Assembly: GCA_021296435.1 (NCBI GenBank)
Contig: JAGWAK010000018.1
Location: 4,008 to 31,982 of the forward strand
Length of the DNA: 27,975 nucleotides
Direction of reading: 5' to 3'
Source of the DNA: Acidimicrobiia bacterium
GTDB lineage: Bacteria > Actinomycetota > Acidimicrobiia > Acidimicrobiales > CATQHL01
How positions within the stretch are numbered: position 1 is the first letter of the stretch; every line of letters begins with the position of its first letter. Below, piece by piece: positions 15,859 to 24,324 of the stretch. The notes below the pieces were generated by a model. The model did no database searches and was not told the origin of the DNA. It saw only the letters and a list, made by a program, of their open reading frames with translations. The translations under genes were made by a program, and so were the position numbers.

Positions 15859-18517
15859 GGGCTGACGACCCCTTCCGGCGCCGGGATCCGCCGGAGGTGC
15901 CCTTACGGGCCTGGCGCGTTGGGGCATCACGGCGGGCCGCCAGCAGGTCGGAGGCGCGTTGGGGCGTCAGCGCCTCGGGCGTGTCCCCGGCGCGCAGCGA
16001 TGCGTTGGTCTGCCCGTCGCTGACATAAGGGCCCCAGCGCCCGTCGCGGATCACGAGCTCCCGCCCGGTGACGGGATCGGGTCCCAGATCTCGCAACGGT
16101 GCCTTGGCCTCCCGACCTCGCCCGCGGCGCGGCTGTGCAAGCAGCGTCAGGCACTCCTCGACGCTGATCGTGAAGATCTGCTCCTCGGTCTGGAGGGAAC
16201 GTGTCTCCGATCCTTTCTTGAGGTAGGGCCCGAACCGTCCGGTCTGCGTGGTGATGGCGACGCCGTCGGCAGGATCGGTGCCGACGGTCCGCGGCAGGGT
16301 GAGCAGCCGCAGCGCATCCTCGAGCGTGATCTCCTCCAGGCTCATCGAGCTGAGGAGCGACACTGACTTGTCCGCCTTGGCGTCGGGATCGCCCGGCGGT
16401 GGTCCGAGCTGCACGTACGGTCCGTAGCGGCCCTGGCGAGCGATCACCGGCAGACCCGAGTGCGGATCGGTCCCGAGCTCCTGGCCCGTGCTGGGGCGGG
16501 CCAGAAGTTCCAGAGCGAGTTCCAGGGTCACCTCATCGGGTGAGACATCCTCCGGCAGTTGGGCACGCTGGTCGCCACAGGTCACGTACGGACCGAAGCG
16601 GCCGAGGCGGGCGTCGACGGGTCGACCGTCGGGATGCGTGCCAATGGCGACGCTGTTGACCGCCCGCACGTCGATCTCGTCGAGTCTCTCGGACACCCGG
16701 GTCTTGAGACCAGGGTGCTCCCCGCCACCGAAATAGAACAGCGAGAGCCACGGCAGCGACTCCTGCCTGCCGCGGGCAATGTCGTCGAGGTCGTCCTCCA
16801 TCCGGGCCGTGAAGGCGTAGTCCACGTAGTCGCCGAAATGGACCTCGAGCAGGCTCACCACGCTGAAGGCGGTGAACGTGGGGACCAGAGCGGTCCCCTT
16901 CTTGCGGACGTACCCGCGGTCGTTGATCGTCGTCATGATCGAGGCGTAGGTGGAAGGGCGACCCACGCCGAGCTCCTCGAGGCGACGGATCAGCGTGGCC
17001 TCGGTGAACCGCGCCGGCGGTTGTGTCTGGTGGCTCTCGACCTCCGGATCCGACAGCGCCAGACCGTCGCCTTCGGTGACTTGCGGCATGCGCCGCTGCC
17101 CCTCGGAGCCATTGCCGGATCCGTTGCCGGCCGAGCCGGGCGGCGACAACAGATCCCACGCCCGGCGGAACCCCTCGTGGGCGATCACCGTGCCCGAGGC
17201 CGCCAGCGTCACCATACTGTCGTCGGCGGTCGGTGCCAGCGCCTCGATGGTCACAGTCTCTCCGGTCGTGTCGGTCATCTGCGAGGCGAGCGTGCGGCGC
17301 CAGATCAGCTCGTACAGCTTGGCCTCCGTCGCCGACAGCCGCGAGCCCAGCGACTCGGGCGAGGCGAACGTGTCGCCCGCCGGCCGGATGGCCTCGTGCG
17401 CCTCCTGGGCGTTGCGCACCTTGCTGGCATAGCGGCGGGGACCTGCGGGCAGGAACTCCTCGCCGTAGCGCTGCGCCACCTCGGCGCGCGCCGCCTTGAG
17501 CGCCACGTCGGAGAGGGTCACCGAGTCTGTCCGCATGTAGGTGATGAAGCCCTGCTCGTAGAGCGACTGTGCGACCTGCATGACAGCCGAGGCCGACAGT
17601 CGCAGGCGACGCCCCGCCTCCTGCTGCAGCGTGGAGGTGATGAACGGCGCCGCCGGCCGCCGGCGGTACGGCTTCGAGGCCACCGAGGTCACCTCGGCGT
17701 TCGACCCGTCCAGGTCCTCCGCCAGCCGGCGCGCCCCGGATTCGTCCAGAACCACGACCCCGGATGTGGCGAGCTTGCCGTCGGCGCCGAAGTCCCGCCC
17801 TGAGGCGAGGCGCTGGCTGTCAATGGCACTGGCGGCCATGACGAAGCTCTCCCCGGCGCCGGTTGCGGCGGTCACCTCCAGCGACCAGTACCCGGCGGGA
17901 ACGAACGCCATCCGCTCGCGCTCGCGCTCGACGACGATCCGGGTGGCCACGCTCTGCACCCGTCCGGCGGACAGGCGCGGCGCCACCTTCTTCCAGAGAA
18001 CCGGTGAGACCTCGTAGCCGTACAACCGGTCGAGTAGGCGCCGGGCCTCCTGGGCGTCCACGAGCCGCCGGTCCACGTCCCGGGGTTTCGCCAGCGCCGC
18101 CCGGATGGCGTCGGGGGTGATCTCGTGGAACACGAGCCGGCGCACAGTCACCTGCGGCGGGGGCGAGAGCACTTCGAGCAGGTGCCAGGCGATCGCCTCG
18201 CCCTCGCGATCCTCATCGGTTGCCAGGTACAGCTCATCGGCGTCGGCCACCAGCTTCTTGAGGTCGCGCACCGTGTCTCGCTTGGCGCTGTTCAGTACAT
18301 ACAGCGGCTTGAAGCCGTTCTCCACGTCGATGCCGAGGCGCGCCCAGGGCTCCCCGCGGTAGGCCTTGGGAATCTCCGCGGCCTTCGTCGGAAGGTCGCG
18401 CACGTGGCCGCGGGACGACTCCACGGTGTAGCTGTTGTCCAAGAAGCGCGCGATCGTCGCGGCCTTGGTGGGCGATTCGACGATGACGACCCGCTTGGGC
18501 GCGGCGGCTGAGGCCAT
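15848..18517 (-). CDS. topA: DNA topoisomerase I (type IA)
   Basis: An 889-residue enzyme that relaxes negative supercoils by cutting one strand. The Toprim domain has VVIVESPTKA (Glu14) and the metal triad TDEDRE (Asp101, Asp103, Glu105). The active-site Tyr is Y327 in GFITYMRTDS. RPSTYA and the surrounding segment belong to the core domain. The C-terminus carries four GRFGPYV-like repeats (GRFGPYVTCG, GRYGPYVQLG, GRFGPYLKKG, GRWGPYVSDG) and a basic Lys/Arg tail in place of cysteine zinc fingers, the actinobacterial form. The ATG at 18517 is preferred to a TTG at 18526 because the latter sits in a possible -10 element. It lies 17 bp downstream of the nhaA stop. Confidence 0.97.
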   Translation of the reverse strand: MASAAAPKRVVIVESPTKAATIARFLDNSYTVESSRGHVRDLPTKAAEIPKAYRGEPWARLGIDVENGFKPLYVLNSAKRDTVRDLKKLVADADELYLATDEDREGEAIAWHLLEVLSPPPQVTVRRLVFHEITPDAIRAALAKPRDVDRRLVDAQEARRLLDRLYGYEVSPVLWKKVAPRLSAGRVQSVATRIVVERERERMAFVPAGYWSLEVTAATGAGESFVMAASAIDSQRLASGRDFGADGKLATSGVVVLDESGARRLAEDLDGSNAEVTSVASKPYRRRPAAPFITSTLQQEAGRRLRLSASAVMQVAQSLYEQGFITYMRTDSVTLSDVALKAARAEVAQRYGEEFLPAGPRRYASKVRNAQEAHEAIRPAGDTFASPESLGSRLSATEAKLYELIWRRTLASQMTDTTGETVTIEALAPTADDSMVTLAASGTVIAHEGFRRAWDLLSPPGSAGNGSGNGSEGQRRMPQVTEGDGLALSDPEVESHQTQPPARFTEATLIRRLEELGVGRPSTYASIMTTINDRGYVRKKGTALVPTFTAFSVVSLLEVHFGDYVDYAFTARMEDDLDDIARGRQESLPWLSLFYFGGGEHPGLKTRVSERLDEIDVRAVNSVAIGTHPDGRPVDARLGRFGPYVTCGDQRAQLPEDVSPDEVTLELALELLARPSTGQELGTDPHSGLPVIARQGRYGPYVQLGPPPGDPDAKADKSVSLLSSMSLEEITLEDALRLLTLPRTVGTDPADGVAITTQTGRFGPYLKKGSETRSLQTEEQIFTISVEECLTLLAQPRRGRGREAKAPLRDLGPDPVTGRELVIRDGRWGPYVSDGQTNASLRAGDTPEALTPQRASDLLAARRDAPTRQARKGTSGGSRRRKGSSARDG

Positions 18518-18524
18518 GGACAGC

Positions 18525-18530
18525 AAGATA
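18525..18530 (-). promoter_or_regulatory. Possible internal -10 element before topA
   Basis: TATCTT on the minus strand ends 7 bp before the topA ATG, the spacing expected for a leaderless transcript. It lies in the 17-bp nhaA-topA gap. No convincing -35 hexamer is visible upstream, inside nhaA. Confidence 0.3.
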
Positions 18531-18534
18531 CGGG

Positions 18535-19974
18535 CTAGCTGCGACCGGACGCCGCGAGCGTGCCGACAAGGCGACGACCGGCCAGCCGCAGCACCATCAA
18601 TCCGAGCACCGCAGCCACCAGGGACGCCACCAGGACGCCGATCTTGGCTTCGTCGCCCGCCGCGGATCCGTTGAACGCCAGCGCCGTCACGAACAGCGCC
18701 ACGGTGAATCCGATCCCCGCCACGATCGACACCCCCACGACGTGCAGTCTGGTGACGCCGGCCGGCAACGAACTGAGACCGAGTCGCGTCGCCAGCAGGG
18801 TGAAACCGGACACGCCGACGGTCTTGCCAACCAGCAGCCCCAGTGCCACGCCGATGGTGACCGACGAGGACGCCGCACCCCGCAGCGAGTCACCGCTGAG
18901 CGCCACCCCGGCGTTCGCCAGGGCGAACAGCGGCACGATGAGGTAGCTGACGTACGGATGCAGCGCCACCTCGAGGCGCTCGGCGACCGAGCGTGACTCG
19001 GCGATGCCGAAGTTGGCTCGGCGGATGTCGGTGACCGAGATGGACGACTTGTCCTGCAACCAGCGCGCCACCGAACGGGCGTCGGTGTCGCGCTGCAGAG
19101 GCTTGGCCGGTGTCAGCAGACCGAGGGCGACGCCGGCGATCGTGGCGTGGACACCGGAGTTCAAGGTGGCCCACCAAACGAAGACACCGATGATCATGTA
19201 CACAGGCCACTGCCAGACGCGGATCCGCGTCAAGGTGGATATCAGGACGCACAGGAGCGCCGCCAGCCCGAGCCATCCCAGCGAGATGTCGGAGCTGTAG
19301 AAGATCGCGATCACGAGGATCGCGCCGATGTCATCCACGATCGCCAGTGTCAGCAGGAACAGGCGTAGCCAGCCCGGAACCCACTTGCCGACGAGGGACA
19401 CGACACCGACCGCGAACGCAATGTCGGTGGCCATCGGCACACCCCAGCCGTTGAGGTTGTCACCGCCCGCGTTGAACGCCACGTAGACCAGAGCCGGCAC
19501 CACCATGCCGCCGAGCGCAGCGACCGCCGGCAGCAGCGCGTCGCGGGGCCGCCGCAGCCGGCCGGTGGCCAACTCGCGCTTGATCTCCAGACCCACCACG
19601 AAGAAGAACAACGCCATGAGCGCGTCGTTCACGAAGCCGTGCAGATCTTCGTCGAAGACCACGAAATCGCTCACCGAGATCTCGATGGGGGTGTGCCAGA
19701 ACTCGGCATAGCTGTCGCCGACGGGGGAGTTCACCCAGATGAGGGCGGCGACGGTGGCGAGCAGGAGGAGGATTCCCCCTGAGGTCTCGATGTGCAGGAA
19801 GTGCAACAGCGGGCGGCCCACCGTGCGGGCCAGCGCGCTGTCGCGGCCGATGAACGTCAGGCTGCTGTCGGGAGGCGACCCCGCCGCGCGGACCTTCTCA
19901 CTCTCCGGCACCTGAGTGTCGGGATCGGGCGGTTCCGCGTCCTCGCCAGCCTCGATGTTCTGCTCATTCGACAT
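18535..19974 (-). CDS. nhaA: Na+/H+ antiporter NhaA
   Basis: A 479-residue inner-membrane antiporter that exports Na+ in exchange for H+. The ion-site residues are conserved: Asp184 in MATDIAFAVG and Asp214-Asp215 in AIVDDIGAI (equivalents of Asp133, Asp163 and Asp164 in E. coli). FFFVVGLEIKREL and the helices around them are typical. An acidic, hydrophilic N-terminal extension of about 45 residues precedes the membrane part. The ATG at 19974 has GGGGAC just upstream; the frame stays open further but the added residues have no family counterpart. It probably heads the nhaA-topA-MFS-tmk-holB run. NhaA fits a saline habitat but also occurs elsewhere. Confidence 0.95.
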   Translation of the reverse strand: MSNEQNIEAGEDAEPPDPDTQVPESEKVRAAGSPPDSSLTFIGRDSALARTVGRPLLHFLHIETSGGILLLLATVAALIWVNSPVGDSYAEFWHTPIEISVSDFVVFDEDLHGFVNDALMALFFFVVGLEIKRELATGRLRRPRDALLPAVAALGGMVVPALVYVAFNAGGDNLNGWGVPMATDIAFAVGVVSLVGKWVPGWLRLFLLTLAIVDDIGAILVIAIFYSSDISLGWLGLAALLCVLISTLTRIRVWQWPVYMIIGVFVWWATLNSGVHATIAGVALGLLTPAKPLQRDTDARSVARWLQDKSSISVTDIRRANFGIAESRSVAERLEVALHPYVSYLIVPLFALANAGVALSGDSLRGAASSSVTIGVALGLLVGKTVGVSGFTLLATRLGLSSLPAGVTRLHVVGVSIVAGIGFTVALFVTALAFNGSAAGDEAKIGVLVASLVAAVLGLMVLRLAGRRLVGTLAASGRS

Positions 19975-20151
19975 GACTGTCCCCGACAGAATCCCCTGAC
20001 GACCCTGGAACGCTAGCGGCTCGCCCGCCACACCAGCCTCGCAGGAACGGCACGGGGTGGCGACGCTTTCCCCCACCGGGAGTGACGACCAGGTGTCGGA
20101 CGGGCGGGCGCGGCGTCGCTCGGCGGCGTGACACGTGGGGATCCGAGCCGG

Positions 20152-20607
20152 CTAGCCCGAGGAGGTGTGGACCACCAGTCGGACCTCGGTCCCGCGACGG
20201 CTCGTGGCGATGGAGTGGTCGTCGGACATGACCCGCATCAGCCACAGGCCCATGCCCTTCTCGGTCTCCAACCTACCGGGATCGGTCGGATCGGGCGGCT
20301 CGGGCACCCTCGCTGGATCGAAGCCGCCGCCCCGGTCGTACACACCGATCTCCACGCGCCCCGGACTGGGAACGCAGCAGATCCTGATCGGCGCGACGGT
20401 CCGGCGTGCGGCGTGAGCGGCGATGGCGTTGGTGACTGCTTCAGACACCGCCACCCGGAGATCCTCGAGGCGTCGCGCATCCACCCCCGCCTGCCTCGCC
20501 ACCGCCTCGGCCACGAAGTTCCGCACCATCGCCACGTACTCGGTTCGAGGGGGGATACTGATCTCCACCGCGTCGCCGCGGTCGTGCGCTGCTGCCGCCA
20601 TCGGCAT
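20152..20607 (-). CDS. RsbW-like ATP-binding protein (anti-sigma factor/serine kinase family)
   Basis: A 151-residue GHKL-fold protein. The N-box is EAVTNAIAAH (Glu56, Asn60), the G1 box DRGGGFDP (Asp91) and the G2 box EKGMGLWLMR. These are the ATP-binding motifs of RsbW and SpoIIAB anti-sigma factors, which bind a sigma factor and phosphorylate an antagonist. No antagonist or partner sigma gene is adjacent; a group 2 sigma gene lies 5 kb away but that class is not the usual target. The start is ATG at 20607 or 20601; an upstream open frame over tadE is a shadow. It follows the tad genes on the same strand after a 91-bp gap with a hairpin, so it may or may not belong to that unit. Confidence 0.85.
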   Translation of the reverse strand: MPMAAAAHDRGDAVEISIPPRTEYVAMVRNFVAEAVARQAGVDARRLEDLRVAVSEAVTNAIAAHAARRTVAPIRICCVPSPGRVEIGVYDRGGGFDPARVPEPPDPTDPGRLETEKGMGLWLMRVMSDDHSIATSRRGTEVRLVVHTSSG

Positions 20608-20675
20608 TGGTCCCGGGTCGGAATGGGGTGAAGTCCTGCGGGGTTCACAGTACCGGGACGGCGTGGCGCCGCTGC

Positions 20676-20694
20676 GGCGCGTGCGGTGCGCGCC
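20676..20694 (-). terminator. GC hairpin after tadE
   Basis: GGCGCG and CGCGCC flank a 7-nt loop, 4 bp after the tadE stop and before the RsbW-like gene. No T-run. It may end or weaken tad transcription. Confidence 0.35.
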
Positions 20695-20698
20695 CCGG

Positions 20699-21094
20699 TC
20701 AGCGTTCGCTCCGCATGACCGCTTCCCCCGACAGCACCAGGTCGTCCAGCACAATCCCGAACGGGGCGACGCGCACCGGGGATCGGTAGTCCAGCCGGAT
20801 CGAGACGTTGCCGGTGCCGGGAAGTTCTTCGACGCGCACCGCCAGACGTTGCGGATCCAGGCGCGAGGCCGCCAGCGCGGCAGGCCGCGCCACAGTGAAA
20901 TCGCTGCTGACGGCGACGGCACGGGCAGCCTCGCGGGCGCTGTGGACCACCATGATCTGCTCCCGCGCGGTCAGTGCCAGTTGCACCAGGAACAGGGCCA
21001 TCAGCATCAGGAGCGGAGCCAGCAGCGCCAACTCCACAGTCGCCTGGCCCTGTTGCGACGGGCATCGGCGGCCAGCGGGCTCGCCCGCGCTCAC
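20699..21094 (-). CDS. TadE-like pseudopilin
   Basis: A 131-residue protein with a short basic N-terminus, a prepilin-type cleavage site (Gly16 before QATVELALLAP, with Glu at +5) and one hydrophobic helix to about residue 40. The rest is a small exported domain. This is the TadE pattern, a minor pseudopilin of Flp-type pili. GTG at 21094 overlaps the flp stop by four bases (GTGA), indicating coupled translation. Last of the six contiguous tad genes. Confidence 0.85.
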   Translation of the reverse strand: MSAGEPAGRRCPSQQGQATVELALLAPLLMLMALFLVQLALTAREQIMVVHSAREAARAVAVSSDFTVARPAALAASRLDPQRLAVRVEELPGTGNVSIRLDYRSPVRVAPFGIVLDDLVLSGEAVMRSER

Positions 21095-21312
21095 GTGATG
21101 AGCTTGCTGATCGACCTGAACACGGCGTTCAGCAGCCGGCTCACCATGTTCGTGTTCCGCGCCCAGTCCAGGACGAGCACCGCGATGAGCGCCACGCCGA
21201 GCAGCACGAGGGCGTACTCGGCGGTGGCCTGGCCCGCCTCGGTGGCGCGCCGGCGCAGCCGGCGACCGGCCGAGGGGTGGGTCGGCCGAGGGATTGCTGA
21301 TCCGAGGGTCAT
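21091..21312 (-). CDS. Flp-family type IVb pilin
   Basis: A 73-residue prepilin. A 27-residue basic leader ends in Gly27, and the mature start QATAEYALVLLG has Glu at +5 and Tyr at +6, the Flp signature. One hydrophobic helix follows to about residue 50, then a short C-terminus. It is probably the main pilus subunit, processed by a prepilin peptidase that is not in the window. The ribosome site AGGAGG is close to ideal and stands out from neighbouring genes, fitting high expression. It overlaps tadE by four bases and lies 55 bp after tadC. Confidence 0.87.
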   Translation of the reverse strand: MTLGSAIPRPTHPSAGRRLRRRATEAGQATAEYALVLLGVALIAVLVLDWARNTNMVSRLLNAVFRSISKLIT

Positions 21313-21367
21313 GGTGTGTCCTCCTGGTTGTCTGTTGAACGGTGGACGGCGGGAGTCGACGGTTGGG

Positions 21368-22144
21368 TCAGAACCGCAGCAGTTCCAGCGACTGCGCCAC
21401 AGTGGGCAGGATCGTCAGCAGGACGAATGCCGGAAGGACGCACAGGGTCAGGGGGAACAGCAGCCGCAGCGGGATCCGCCGGGCGGCCGCCTCGGCCTGC
21501 CGCCGCCGCTCGGCGCGAGCCACTGCCGCGGCCTGCTCGAGCGCGGGTCCGAGAGCAGATCCGTAGCGCAGGGAATCGGTCAGCGGGCGCACCAGCAGCC
21601 GCAGGGGCTCGCCCGTCGGCGTGCGGGTGAGTGCTTCGAGGGCCTCCGCCGCCTCAACCCCGAGCCGCATCTGCCGGACGGCCCGGTCGAGCGCGCTCCC
21701 GACAGGGCCGTCGAGACGGGGCGCCACCGCCTCGGCGGCGAGTCGCACGCTCAGGCCCGCGCTGGCGGCCAGAGCGAACAGGTCCACCGCCTCGGGTAGC
21801 TCCGCCAGCAGCGCCGCCGCCTCGCGCTGTCGCCGCCGCGCGGCCCGCCGGCGGAGCACGAACCAACTCAGCGCGGCGACCGCCAGTCCCAGTGTCACAT
21901 CGATGGTCGCCCCGGCGAGCAGCGCCAGCGCCACTGATCCCGCCCGCCGGTCGGCACCGGCATCCGGCTGCCGCCCCACCGCCGACCGCAGGATCCGCCC
22001 CAGCGACGCCGCGGGACGGGCGCGGCGACCGCGCCTCGGGACCGACGGAGCACCGAGGCGCGCCCGGACTGCTGCCGAAGGGGCATGGAGCAGCAACGCG
22101 CCCCACAGAACCGCAAGTGCCCAGCCCGCCGCCAGAACGGTCAT
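21368..22144 (-). CDS. tadC: TadC-like type II/IV secretion membrane protein
   Basis: A 258-residue protein with a T2SSF domain (about 110-230; LPEAVDLFALAASAGLS) and hydrophobic helices at the N-terminus, near residues 75-95 and at the C-terminus (PLTLCVLPAFVLLTI). With TadB it forms the inner-membrane platform for pilus assembly. ATG at 22144 overlaps the tadB stop (ATGA). Longer frames extending upstream lie inside tadB and are rejected. Confidence 0.87.
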   Translation of the reverse strand: MTVLAAGWALAVLWGALLLHAPSAAVRARLGAPSVPRRGRRARPAASLGRILRSAVGRQPDAGADRRAGSVALALLAGATIDVTLGLAVAALSWFVLRRRAARRRQREAAALLAELPEAVDLFALAASAGLSVRLAAEAVAPRLDGPVGSALDRAVRQMRLGVEAAEALEALTRTPTGEPLRLLVRPLTDSLRYGSALGPALEQAAAVARAERRRQAEAAARRIPLRLLFPLTLCVLPAFVLLTILPTVAQSLELLRF

Positions 22145-23094
22145 GGCAGCCGCGTGATCCGGTGCATCCAGACGAACGCCACGAGGTTCAGGGCGCCGCC
22201 GGCGACGAGACAGATCATCCCGAATGGGGTCGCGTAGAGCGCCAGTATCGAGCCGCTGTCGAGCATCGCCGACATCCCCAGGAAGCAGAGCGGCAGCAGT
22301 GCGATCAGCAGCCCCGACAGGCGCCCCTGTTGGGCCAGCGAGGCGACCTCGCTTTGGGCGGCCCGCATTCCGCGCAACGTCGCCGCCACACCGTCTACCG
22401 CCGGCGCCCGCCGGCCCCCGGTGCTGGCGCCGATGGAGAGCGCCGCGGCCGCCAGGTTCACCTCCGCAAGGGGACAGCGGGAGCGCCAGCGGTCCAGCGC
22501 CGCCGGCAGCGGGCTGCCCGCCCGAACGTCCCCCAGCACTCTGCGGAGCTCTGCGCCGAGCGGGCCGCTCGCGGGGAGGACCTCCTCCAGAGCGGTCGCG
22601 GTGGACACACCGGCCCGCAGCGAGCGGGCCAGCCGCTCCAGGAAGTCCGGCAGCGCCTCGACGATGAGACGCGCCCTGCGACGGCGCGACGACCACAGTG
22701 CCACGGGCGGTCCGAGCAGGCCGGCGCCGGCCCCTGCCGCGGCTCCCGGCGCCCCCGCCAGGAGCAGGCCGCCCAGCGTCCCCACCCCCAGGGCCGCGCC
22801 CCAGACGGCGACGGCCTGGGACTCATCGGCCGGAACGGCGGCGTCGTCCATGGCGCGCCGGAACTCTTGCCGCAGCCGGCCGGGTGCACGCCCGGCGCGC
22901 GGATCGTTGCGGGTGTCGTGCGGTGCGCCCGCCGATGGCACCGCCGGCGCGCCGGTTGTTCCCCCTCCGTCGGACCGCTCGCTGAGTAGCCGGCTGCGCC
23001 GCCGCATCCGCCAGCGGGACACCTCCACCGGCAGGCGCCGCAGAGCCAGCGCCGCCACCAGGATCGCCACCGTGTATCCGAAGGCGCCTGTCAC
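22141..23094 (-). CDS. tadB: TadB-like type II/IV secretion membrane protein
   Basis: A 317-residue platform protein. An N-terminal membrane helix (3-19) is followed by a basic, Gly/Pro-rich cytoplasmic segment, two helices near 95-135, the T2SSF domain (about 145-270; LPDFLERLARSLRAGVS) and C-terminal helices (LLIALLPLCFLGMSAM and further on). GTG start at 23094, 12 bp after the tadA stop. Partner of TadC and the TadA ATPase. Confidence 0.87.
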   Translation of the reverse strand: MTGAFGYTVAILVAALALRRLPVEVSRWRMRRRSRLLSERSDGGGTTGAPAVPSAGAPHDTRNDPRAGRAPGRLRQEFRRAMDDAAVPADESQAVAVWGAALGVGTLGGLLLAGAPGAAAGAGAGLLGPPVALWSSRRRRARLIVEALPDFLERLARSLRAGVSTATALEEVLPASGPLGAELRRVLGDVRAGSPLPAALDRWRSRCPLAEVNLAAAALSIGASTGGRRAPAVDGVAATLRGMRAAQSEVASLAQQGRLSGLLIALLPLCFLGMSAMLDSGSILALYATPFGMICLVAGGALNLVAFVWMHRITRLP

Positions 23095-23106
23095 AAGCCC
23101 ACCTCC

Positions 23107-24324
23107 CTACAGGTCGAGCCACGCCGGATCGGCCGGCGGCGCATCGAAGGCCCGCGGAGGTGCCTCCGGCAAGGTCCGCAGCGCCACTCCCTCCGCCAGC
23201 GTCGCCAGACGCTCCGGCCCGCCGCGCACCTCGGCCACCGCCACGACTCGCCGGGTGCCCGCCGGACCTCGAGCCAGATGGACGACGAAATCCACCGCGG
23301 AGCTGATCTGATCGCGGACGGCCTCCAGCGGCAGTCCGGCACCGGCCATGAGGACCATCGTCTCCAGGCGGCCAAGGGCATCGGGCGGGCTGTTTGCGTG
23401 GCAGGTGGACAGGCAGCCGTCGTGGCCGGTGTTCATCGCCTGCAACATGTCGAAGGCTTCCGGTCCCCGAACCTCGCCGACGAGGATCCGGTCGGGGCGC
23501 ATGCGCAGCGCATTGCGCACCAGGTCGCGCACGGTGACCGCCGCCAGACCCTCGATGCTGGGTGGTCGCGCCTCCAGACGAACGACGTGTGTGGCCTGAA
23601 GGTCCAGTTCAGCAGCGTCCTCGACGGTGACGATGCGCTGATCCGCCGGGATGTGCGCCGCCATGGTGTTCAAGAAGGTGGTCTTGCCGGCACCGGTTCC
23701 GCCGCTCACGACGATGTTCGACCGGGCCGTCACCAGCCAGCGCAGCAGGGCCGCGACCGGCGGGGAGGCAAAGTCCTCGAGCCGCAAGGCGCAGGCCCGG
23801 AAGCGGCGGATGATCAGGTAGGGACCGTCGACGGCCACGGGTGGCATCACGACGTTGACCCGCGAGCCGTCGGGAAGCCGGGCGTCGGTCAGCGGCGAAG
23901 TGCGATCGGCTCGCAATCCCAGCGGTGCCACCACTCGCTCGATGAGTTGGTGCAGCGTTGACTCGCTCACCCTGACCGCAGTGCGACGCAGCGTCCCGCC
24001 CTCCTCCACCCAGACGGCGCCGGGACCGTTGACCATCACGTCACTCACCGCCTCGAGCGCCACCAACGCCTCCAGCGGGCCCAGACCGGCGAGGCGGGCC
24101 TCCACTCGCTGCGCCAGGGCGTCCTGGAGTTCGGGGCTCAGCAGTGGAGCGCGCTGGCGCACCAGCTCCCTGATCTGCTCGATACCCACCGGTTCGCCGG
24201 CAAGGCAGACCTCCACGACGAGACCGTGCAGATCGCGCTCGACGGTCGCGAGCGGCTCGGAGCCTGCGCCCGAGCGGGACTCAGGCATGTCTCCCGCCGG
24301 GTGTGGTCCCGCAGGCGAGCTCAT
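23107..24324 (-). CDS. tadA: TadA/CpaF-family pilus assembly ATPase
   Basis: A 405-residue secretion ATPase that powers Flp pilus assembly at the membrane. Walker A is GGTGAGKT (208-215), the Asp box VTVEDAAELDL near 232-242, and Walker B ILVGEVRG (Glu284) followed by the His box TGHDGCLSTCHAN. The N-terminal domain (about 30-190) includes SDVMVNGPG, the CpaF signature. Length is normal. The ATG at 24324 overlaps the tadZ stop by four bases. All catalytic motifs are intact. Confidence 0.95.
   Translation of the reverse strand: MSSPAGPHPAGDMPESRSGAGSEPLATVERDLHGLVVEVCLAGEPVGIEQIRELVRQRAPLLSPELQDALAQRVEARLAGLGPLEALVALEAVSDVMVNGPGAVWVEEGGTLRRTAVRVSESTLHQLIERVVAPLGLRADRTSPLTDARLPDGSRVNVVMPPVAVDGPYLIIRRFRACALRLEDFASPPVAALLRWLVTARSNIVVSGGTGAGKTTFLNTMAAHIPADQRIVTVEDAAELDLQATHVVRLEARPPSIEGLAAVTVRDLVRNALRMRPDRILVGEVRGPEAFDMLQAMNTGHDGCLSTCHANSPPDALGRLETMVLMAGAGLPLEAVRDQISSAVDFVVHLARGPAGTRRVVAVAEVRGGPERLATLAEGVALRTLPEAPPRAFDAPPADPAWLDL

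Noticed and set aside
15859..15930. Upstream ATG start for the MFS transporter
   Set aside because: No ribosome site, Pro/Arg-rich extension inside topA, while the GTG at 15858 has a good GGAAGGGG.
20607..20922. N-terminal extension of the RsbW-like protein
   Set aside because: It overlaps tadE antiphase and is Arg/Pro/Trp-rich without domain features; the ATGs at 20607/20601 precede the ATPase domain properly.
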